From: Andrena cerasifolii
Lineage: Eukaryota > Arthropoda > Insecta > Hymenoptera > Andrenidae
Direction: 5' to 3'
Length of the DNA stretch: 64,000 bases
NCBI RefSeq assembly: GCF_050908995.1
Contig: NC_135120.1
Coordinates: 1,922,001 to 1,986,000, forward strand
A model generated the notes under the pieces. It did no database searches. It had not been told where the DNA came from and saw only the letters and a program-made list of their open reading frames with translations. The first letter of the stretch is position 1. Each line of letters begins with the position of its first letter. A program made the position numbers and the translations under genes. This document shows, one piece after another, positions 56,809 through 64,000 of this stretch.

Positions 56809-57562
56809 CAACAACGGACTAACCCACATTTTTTTCAAAAGTGAGTTAGTAGCAATAACGTATTCCAATAGGCTCTAGTAATCATATCGATGGCTTAGTG
56901 CACACATATTGTATGTCCACTTTTTATGAAATTTGAGTTTTTATATGCAAGAAATAGTGCTTGACTGTTTCTTTATGCTGCATAAAAATTACATTTTTAT
57001 CTTTTTTATAAATTCATCAAAAATGATATTTTTGTTTATTGTATGTCCCTGAATTTATTATGTTGAGTGCACAAATGTTGTGTGTCCATGCCAGAGGATG
57101 AAAATAGTTTTGGAAAAATGTGACAATAAATAAAAAAATTTCTAAAGTCTTCCTATATCTACCGCGAATTACTTTTTTATTCCTGTTACTTTAAAAATAA
57201 ATATAATATTGAAGTGAGATTATTTCCAGTATTATTCCTTTCATTCATTTTTATATAATATCATTCAGTATAGTATGTCCTCCTCTGTACTTGGTTACAA
57301 TAGCATGTCCAACTTCCAAGCATTATTGTCGAGTTATTATTATAATTTTGCAGATTCTAACTTATACTACTAATTACATACTTTCAGTGATACCTATATT
57401 ACAATAATGCAAAAAGTATTTATGTAATTATAAAGTACCATTGAATGTTTGAACCTGTTTTTCTCAAAAACGCTAAAAGTGGACATACAATATGTGTGCA
57501 CTAATTGTAAGCCATCGATGTACAATAGGAAATTTTTTTTAATGTAGGTTAGTCCGTTGTTG
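56809..57562. repeat. Non-autonomous element with TTGTATGTCC inverted repeats
   Basis: Ends CAACAACGGACTAACC / GGTTAGTCCGTTGTTG. Inner blocks GCACACATATTGTATGTCCAC occur inverted near both ends, and related ...GTGTGTCC / GTATGTCC words recur at about 57042, 57079, 57272 and 57304. No ORF. Confidence 0.75.
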
Positions 57563-57918
57563 TTCTAACTGCCTGAATTACTATGACATAAATACGACAG
57601 CGATTTCAAGTGATGTATATGTAACGGTAAAAGCGTTAATTTAGTAAATGTATACAATCCCCAGCAGTTCCTATGTCAATGTATGCCTAAAATGAATATA
57701 ACCTAACCTACAATCGTCCGAAAATGCATACATTGACTCCATCATGCTTTTATTGTGGCTCGTATATCCAGCTATCGCTTCAGTTTTGCTATGAATCCAC
57801 GTTGGCAGTCCTCCCGAGTAGGCGCCATCTCGTATCTACTACCTCAACTAAATTTGTCACGTGACTTGCTCTGTATTATCGCCAATATGGCGGAACTCTG
57901 ATTTGGGAATGCAGTCAC
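57563..57918. other. Unassigned stretch, possible start of the element 3 LTR
   Basis: TGTAACGG at 57629-57636 resembles the LTR start of element 1 and could open an LTR ending at 58626. No second copy is in the window to confirm it. No gene seen. Confidence 0.3.
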
Positions 57919-58296
57919 GATTTTTCGTTTTTCGTTCTTATATGAGCAGATTTTGGCCTGGGAGAGGTCTCATTCGAAAGAAGAAGATTCAATGCGGAGC
58001 GCTCTGCTCACCGTTTGAGTCACAAAACTCTTTTAGTGACCTAAAAATGCTTGGATTCTGCGGGGATATTTTGTCGACGTTTGCTTTACTTTGGACACTG
58101 ATATTATTACATATCAACACAATCTCGTTGAACCATGAGCAGAGCGCTCCGCATTGAACCTTCCTCTTTCGAATGAGACCTCGCCCAGCCCAAAATCTGT
58201 TCATATAAGGACGAAAAACGAAAAATCCCGAACCCATGTTTCGGGCCAGATTGTGTCGGTATACAGCGCGCTGCATTACCCGTGTCTACCCCCTTA
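57919..58296. repeat. Foldback element with TTAA tip
   Basis: Arms 57919-58012 and 58136-58229 (CAATGCGGAGCGCTCTGCTC block) are inverted copies. The right outer end CGTGTCTACCCCCTTAA (58280-58296) matches, inverted, the tip at 42634. The left tip is missing or altered; GTCACGTGAC at 57856 may be what remains. Confidence 0.65.
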
Positions 58297-58626
58297 AATG
58301 CCCTGGAATGCCCGCGCTGCGCATCGTGCGCCTCCTTTTATACTCGAAATTTGATGGCTGGCGCATGCGCAGTGAGTCGTTATTTGTTATTTTGCTTTTT
58401 ACTCGCTTAATACATTATATTTTATCTTGAGCCTTTGTCAGTATTTACATTAAATTATTCCTAACATCTCTATAACATTTGTTTCCTTAGTATTTGTTTG
58501 AATAATTAATTAATTATAATTCATGTATAAAAGTATTTACAATAATTTTGTATGGTAACGTAGGACGATTTCGCGATAATTAAGATCGGTTTACTTTACC
58601 GGCGGTCACACCTCCCCAAGGTTACA

Positions 58627-58662
58627 CCTCCCCCCCTGGGGGATCTCTCGTCCTCGAGAGAT
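58627..58662 (-). promoter_or_regulatory. Polypurine tract and hairpin, element 3
   Basis: The minus strand reads CCCCCAGGGGGGGAGG up to the LTR end, preceded by the 8-bp stem and 4-nt loop at 58643-58662, identical to the element 1 hairpin 4493-4512. Confidence 0.65.
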
Positions 58663-58725
58663 TGGAATGGAGGTGGGGAACGCAGTGGAAGATTCGTATC
58701 TTATGTATATGTGTATGGTTATTTA

Positions 58726-59284
58726 TTAATATATATATTCGTATTTCTTTTTCCTCTCTTCCCTTGTTATGGGCCTGTAAGGATGAGCCGCCCCTGTGCC
58801 AAAGAGTCCCAAGAGACGCCAGATTCGTTTCCTTGGGTCCGTCTTCGGTAATGCCCTATATGCTTCCCAATCAGGGTTCGGGATGTTAATTTTGATGAGG
58901 GCTGGCCATCTTTGTGGGGGCACCTCCGGGATTTTGAATTCTGGGGTCCTCGGAAATAGAAAATCTGGAGTTTTTGGGAATTCCGGAGTTGTCGGGAGCG
59001 TGTCCGGTGGAGTGCGAGGTGGTGTCTTGAGGTTTTAATAGATTTGTTAATTTGGAAAAGAGACGGAATTTTTATTGGTACGTTACCATTTGTCGAGGAG
59101 ATCACGGGAGTGGTGTAATTAGTGGAGGGATCGGTATCATCTCCGAAAATATTCTATCTAATTCTTTTTTAATTTTTAACTCCTTGGAGTGTCGCGTGCC
59201 TGATCGCTTGGGCATTTTTGTAGTGTATGAAGTAAGGCGCAAGCGCGAGTTTGAACGAGTGGTTACAGTTGGTGCTAGTGTCAT
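58726..59284 (-). pseudogene. Third ORF of element 3, proline-rich, unknown function
   Basis: From ATG 59284 (MTLAPTVTTRSNSR) a basic N-part is followed, after a frame change near 59100, by repeated P-x-T-P-x-F motifs (PEFPKTPDFLFPRTPEF). A compact end (NPDWEAYRALPKTDPRKR, then IWRLLGLF) closes at 58726. It occupies the same position as the third ORFs of elements 1 and 2 but resembles neither. No membrane segment. Unrecognised. Confidence 0.5.
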
Positions 59285-60051
59285 TTTTCCAAAATGATTT
59301 TCGATGATCGGTAAATTGCAGATAGAGTGGTGCCCTCTGACGGGTTTTTATAAAAATTTCTATGTTTGCAACTTCGTTCTACGTGTTACGTCCTGATAGG
59401 ACTTCCTGTAAGTCACCCCGAGCGGTTGGAATGATTTACCGGGTTCTTGCTCTATCGAAGGGCTAAGGCGCCCACCTTGACTATACTTACCGGGGATAAG
59501 GAAGGTGAAAAGGGGTAGAAAGAATAAAGTTCAGGGGATAAGGTGGAAAAACGATAAGGCTACATATATTGTTACAGAAGTTAAATGACTCTACCTCGAG
59601 ACAGCGCTTCGCCTTGGCTGTCGCTCGCTGTGTCGCTCGGGTGTCTTGCGGCACGCTTGCCGTCTCGTGTTTCGGTCGCTCGCAGTGTCGCTGACCCACG
59701 GGTAGGTCGTGGACGCTCGCTGTGCTTCTGGGATGTCGGTGGCCTAGAGCCCGTCGTACCGCACTGTCTCTAACGTACTTCTACGCGGTCCTACTCTCCC
59801 GGCTAGGTCGTTTCCTGTATGTCGGACGGAGTTACCCTTCTCACGAATTACTATCGGCCGAGCGCGCTTCGCGGAATCTGCGTGGAGACGTGGTCGCGGT
59901 ATCTAGACGGTCCTCTGGTCCGTCGCGACTTCCTAACTCGAGCACTCGAATAAGAATGATCTTTTTTGCGGCTCCCGATCGCGGGCCGAACCTCGAACGA
60001 TCCCTACGAATGGGGGAACTGCCCCGTCGGCAGCTGTCGCTTGCTTCACCA

Positions 60052-60087
60052 ATTCCCCGATTATTGAGAAATAATTGGGGAATTGGG
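60052..60087. repeat. Hairpin in the GC-rich block
   Basis: CCAATTCCCCGATTATT - gaga - AATAATTGGGGAATTGG, a stem of about 17 bp with one mismatch. Confidence 0.85.
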
Positions 60088-60393
60088 CCGAGCGCGGTCG
60101 CTGTCCCCATCGCTGTTGCCACGGGCTCAGCACCACTCGATTGCTACACGCGAGGCGAATCCGCTGGATCGCCTTTGCGAAACAACAGCGACGCGTGGAC
60201 AGCAAGCACGGGATGGACCTGAAGGGCCCATATAACATACGCAACAATGTTTCTTATACTACGTTTATGCTATTTAGGTTATATGGTAGGTTATTTAAAT
60301 TAGGTTAAGTTACAATTTTCCGCATTTTTAAGAAAAATAAATGTTTTTATTATAAAAGGGTCTTAAAAAATAGGTGTAAGTGTTTATTACATT

Positions 60394-60402
60394 ATGTGTG
60401 TG

Positions 60403-60462
<60 letters not shown>

Positions 60463-60490
60463 TGTGCGTGCGTGCGTGTGTGTGTGTGTG
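60394..60490. repeat. (GT)n / (GTGC)n compound microsatellite
   Basis: Runs of GTGT, then about twelve GTGC units, then GTGT again. Confidence 0.97.
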
Positions 60491-61467
60491 TAAAAGAATA
60501 AAAATATGTACATGAAAGATTATTGTTTATGTCGTCTTCTTAGGATATCCTCGTTTATTACAGGATACGTTCCTCCCCGGCGCATCCGGTTAACGTAAAT
60601 CGGTTCAAGTTGGTGAATTAACAAACTGCATAATGCGCAGTGCTCCGCTGGTCTGGCTATATACAGTGTTCTGCGGCAGAAGTGACATATTCTGTAATTT
60701 CTTGCATGTCTGAGAATAATTAGATGGTGGAACGCAGGCTCCTCATCCTCGATTTCGACGCGCTGCGTACAATATACGCAAACGATCTTGATTACTCGTA
60801 GATAATAGACGTCCTCGTTAACAATTTTCTGTAGGCATATGTATTTGTCCTTTATTCGCTTTTACTTGTTTTGCTATTTGTGATACTACTTGCTACTATG
60901 TGTGCACTACAATGGAGGAATCCTTTGTCTGCTCTTCTTTATATAGGTTCTCCATGCAGGATTGCAACTTTTTAAGGTGAAGCTTTGGTTTAGGGTTTTG
61001 TACATTTTAGTAATAGTTTTAGAGATTTTTTAAAATTCGTTCCCGAATAACGGGATAAAGGAACCGTAGTTCCATATTATTTATGGATATTTGTGTTATT
61101 TGTAATGACAGTAAAGTGCATAAAGCAAAAGTAGTTGCTTTCTATATAGAGTATTCGTCGACAAATAAAACATGGTCTATCATTTCATGCTGTGGCTAAT
61201 GTAAGAAGATACTCGGATGCTGGGTGTCCGTAGTCTCTCCCTATTCTTTGCGCACAGTATTCGCAAAGAATGTGGTCTTCTTTATAATAATATATATTTT
61301 GTTTAAAATTCTTTTCAGACATATAAATTTGTCCATTTCGTTGCGCTTTCTATTCGTTTGAATACGTTGTTGCTCGTATGGATGCGTGTGCTAGAGTGAA
61401 GGAATCTTGCGTCTGCTCCTCTTTTTATATTGACTCCCACGCAAGGTTGTCACGTTTTCTTTATTTT

Positions 61468-62900
61468 TTAAGGTAAATAAGCTTTTATGATTCTGTTCAT
61501 ATGAACGATTCGCATTTGTTTAGGGTTTATTGCTATTTTCAGGTTGCTGTTCTCCAAGACTTCGGTGATCCGGTAGGGTCCGCTATATTCCGGTCCTAGT
61601 TTTTCTCTTCGTGGATTTAGTAACCATACCCAATCTCCTATTTTATACGTTTGAGATTGAATCTTCCGGTCGTAATAATGTTTCTGTCGAATTTTTTATT
61701 CTTCTAGATTTTTTCGCGCCATTTGTCGGATGTGGTATAGTTTGTCCATTAATTTATCGACGTAGTCCGGTTGTTTTAATATGGTCAGTTGGAGGAATGC
61801 TTGACGGAAGACGTGCTTTTCTACCGAAAACAAGTTCGTGAGGCGTAAATTTCGTGCCTTCGTGAGTGTTTGTATTATATGAAAACATTGCTTGATGTAA
61901 CCATTGATCCCATTGTTTTTCTTTTGATACGTAATGTCGTAGGTACTCGACAAGGACGTGGTGACTTCTCTCTAAGGATCCATTGGATTGAGGATGAAAT
62001 GCAGAGGTTCGGTATTGTTTAATGTGAAACGCTCTTGCGAATTTTTTCATAAGGGAACTCATGACGTTTGATCCCTGATCAGTGAGAATTGCTTTAGGAC
62101 TTCCAAATTTACAGATGATGTGTTCTGTGAATGCCTTGGCTATGTCCTCTGAAGTAATGCTTGCCAATGGTATAGCGAGAGAATATTTTGTGAAATTGTC
62201 CTGGATAGTGAGTATATAACTATTCCCAGTATTTGTGAAGGGTAGTGGTCCTACTATATGAATAGAAATCTTATCAAAAGCGTCAACAGGTGTATCTGTC
62301 AGTATCATGGGTTCCTTGTTTTTTACTCGTACTAGTTTAGTTTTTTGACAATCTAAGCAAGTTTTAATAAATTGTGTTATTTCATATTTCATATTCTTCC
62401 AATAATATTTGTTTCTTATGCGATGGTATGTCTTTGTAATTCCTTTGTGTCCGCCTATAGGTGATTGGTGATTCTCCTGGATGATCTGCTGTCTATCTTG
62501 TACAGGAGGAGTTAGAAGAGTGCCCTTGCAGAATATAAATTGGATGTCTTCTTGTAGGAATATTATATTTATTAATTCTTGTAATTTATATAATGAGATT
62601 TTATTTCTTTCTGGTGATATGTACATTTTTGTTGTATTTTTAGGTATTTGTGTGTGGAGTGTTTTAAGTGCTTTATATAAGTCTTCTTCTGATGGATGGT
62701 TCGTTGTGATGAGTCCAATTATTGTATGTTTTCCTTCTTTGACCTTTACTAACTCCCCAACTTCTAATGGATGGTGAAGTTTGTGAGGTTTTATATTTTT
62801 TTCTTTATATAATTTTTCTCCTGCTGGTCCTATTGGGCTGCCTTGTGTGTTTATGAATGTTGCTATATATCCTTTTCCCGTCCATAGGTGATCTTCTACC
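61468..62900 (-). pseudogene. Integrase of element 3, inactivated
   Basis: HHCC region (QSPIGGHKGITK...CLDCQKTK), DDE core and C-terminal domain. The first catalytic aspartate is replaced by histidine (KISIHIVGPLP); LTDQGSN and the glutamate of SNGSLERSH are present. A frameshift near 61790 and a TAA at 61693-61695 split the C-terminal domain, which otherwise runs to the stop at 61468-61470. Upstream of 62626 the frame stays open through a linker. Confidence 0.82.
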
Positions 62901-63264
62901 TCTGTGTGTTCTTGTCTGATTGGAATATTTGAAACTATTCTTGGCTTGGTTGATGTTTGTTTATGCCGTGGAGAAAGAGAAGGTGATGGAGGAGGAGTAA
63001 GTATTTTCTTTTTCCTTATTTTTATAGGAGTTATAGGAGCAGTGTCTGTGCTGGATTTTAATTTTTGCTATTTCTTTTTAGGTGTATGGTGAGTGCTTTT
63101 GTCTGAACTTGTTTCTGCACTAATTTTGGGAGGATCTTTATAATTGTGTTTTGGTACTATGATTGCTTCGTCTATTTCTTCTATTAGGTCTTCTTGAGGT
63201 TTCTTGATGTGAGGTGCTTTCCTTGTAGTGTTTTGTATTATGTCTTGAGGAGGTGTATGTATTG

Positions 63265-63504
63265 TTAGGGGTTCTGTGACTTGAGGGGGCGCATGTACTT
63301 CAACGGGTACCGAGATTTGGGGGCGTGTATGTATTTCCGCTTTTTGGGAGGGTATGAATATTTCCGCGCGACGAGGTGGTGTATGTGTTTCCGATGGTTC
63401 AATATTTGGTTTTTTAGCTTCCGGATGAGAGGAGGAGGTGTTCGTTTTTTGTTTTTTTTTTGTTTTTGAAACCTAGCAGAGTGGGCAGTAACTGGATAGA
63501 GCAA
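63265..63504 (-). pseudogene. Linker remnant upstream of integrase, element 3
   Basis: A short basic, Lys/Pro-rich frame with poor complexity, in the position of the RNase H-integrase linker. Frames change several times between 62900 and 63504. From 63480 the sequence is no longer retrotransposon-like. Confidence 0.35.
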
Positions 63505-63774
63505 ATACGATAATGTCTCTTTATTAATACAATGAAGATAATAATAATACTGATGAATATAAGAAATATAAGACTATTCGTATAACGGATCGCGTGTAAC
63601 GTCTACAGCGTCTGGAGAAGGACTGACTCAACAACCACGGTCTTCGGTGGTTGTCAAACCCTTAAGAGGTCGAGCGGTGCATAGGCCATAAATGTGACAC
63701 CGACAGCGTCCAGACCTCGGTCCTCTGTTTACAGCTCGTATCGCTGTTCCGCTGTATACTCCAACATGTATATT
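63505..63774. other. Filler between linker and RT fragment
   Basis: About 270 bp replacing most of RT and RNase H. It contains a small inverted repeat (ACAACCACGG-tcttc-GGTGGTTGT, 63632-63658). Either a short insertion at a deletion or a leftover of another element. Confidence 0.4.
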
Positions 63775-64000
63775 GTAGAGAAAGCTGTCTTGTGTCGATC
63801 ATCTGGATGCATAGGAATTTGGTGAAAGCCAGATGCAAGATCAAAGACAGAGAAATATTTCGCGCTTCCTAACTGATCTAATATGTCAGTTATATTTGGT
63901 AGGGGGTAGGCGTCTCCAATTGTTTTCTCATTTAATTTCCTGAAGTCTATTACAATCCTGGCTCTTATTTCGCCTTGTGCATCTTCTTTTTTAGGTACAA
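63775..64000 (-). pseudogene. RT fragment of element 3
   Basis: The minus strand encodes RIVIDFRKLNEKTIGDAYPL and FDLASGFHQIPMHP, the N-terminal half of gypsy RT, ending after TAFST before the catalytic YxDD. An in-frame difference in this stretch is a TAA (GEI then stop region near 63968) that I read as GEIRARI, so the frame itself appears open. Confidence 0.7.

Larger units (their letters stand above)
59285..61467. other. Non-coding stretch of element 3 or insertions into it
   Basis: It contains a GC-rich block (59580-60230) with overlapping ORFs and no domains, a perfect hairpin, a microsatellite, and a diverged direct repeat (about 60825-60990 and 61305-61480, TTTGTCC...GTCTGCTC blocks). 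At over 2 kb it is far longer than the matching interval in element 1, so later insertions are likely. Confidence 0.4.
58621..64000 (-). mobile_element. Ty3/gypsy element 3, internally deleted, runs off the right edge
   Basis: Minus orientation: 3' LTR ends GGTTACA at 58626, then purine tract and hairpin, third ORF (58726-59284), a long non-coding stretch, integrase (61468-62900), and an RT fragment (63775-64000). The rest of RT and RNase H is missing. Integrase sequence is close to element 1 (SNGSLERSHHVL, HIKQYRTSAFHPQ). Confidence 0.85.

Noticed and set aside
59722..60222. 166-codon Arg/Leu-rich ORF
   Set aside because: GC-rich chance frame with an antisense partner; crosses a hairpin.
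59571..60313. Solo LTR (TGTTACAG to GTTACA)
   Set aside because: The flanks do not show a target duplication and the ends are not inverted repeats of each other.

Overview
The window looks like transposon-packed DNA from an insect nuclear genome, probably a hymenopteran such as an ant. That placement is an inference from the element families present: P-type, Harbinger, Ty3/gypsy with tRNA-Leu primer sites, LINEs, and an arthropod-type Mutator-like/YqaJ gene. There are no bacterial features. I see no clear single-copy host gene, no rRNA, no tRNA gene and no CRISPR array. The best candidate for a non-transposon gene is a small two-exon SR/RGG-rich gene at 56025-56603.

Region 1-32512 is a deep nest. 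A P-element-type transposase gene (minus strand, running off the left edge) is interrupted twice. The first interruption is a Harbinger transposon (233-20034, 3-bp TTA duplication, about 648-bp inverted repeats). The second is a Ty3/gypsy retrotransposon, here called element 2 (20253-32508, CAGC duplication). The Harbinger encodes a HARBI1-type DDE transposase and a MADF-domain partner on opposite strands, each with a coding exon inside the other's intron. Inside the Harbinger lies a foldback element. It was split by Ty3/gypsy element 1 (3222-14429, CTTG duplication), which was itself hit in pol by a solo LTR (9661-11471, TATC duplication).

Element 2 is young: its two 1764-bp LTRs look almost identical. 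Where an envelope gene would sit it carries an Env-like remnant and then an unusual ORF combining an RRM, an F-box and leucine-rich repeats. A three-stem hairpin motif occurs in five different versions in and around its LTR, and base pairing is kept while the sequence changes.

Region 32513-48322 holds an unclassified LTR fragment (32609-33265) and a Mutator-like transposase relic. The relic is split by a 3.2-kb DNA transposon of a poorly characterised kind (33390-36627, 567-bp inverted repeats, CACTA tips, TTA duplication). Then come a LINE with ORF1 and ORF2 (about 37753-41850), short MITEs, a 69-bp minisatellite, and a second Mutator-like gene that continues into a YqaJ-type nuclease domain.

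The first exon of that second gene lies at 53905-54029. Its 5.6-kb intron is filled with palindromic MITEs. The right part (54030-64000) carries more inverted-repeat elements, the SR/RGG gene, and Ty3/gypsy element 3 (minus strand, from 58626 past the right edge), which is internally deleted and has its own third ORF. All three gypsy elements run on the minus strand, and elements 1 and 2 share a tRNA-Leu-type primer site. All three have a small hairpin near the 3' LTR, and each has a different third ORF.
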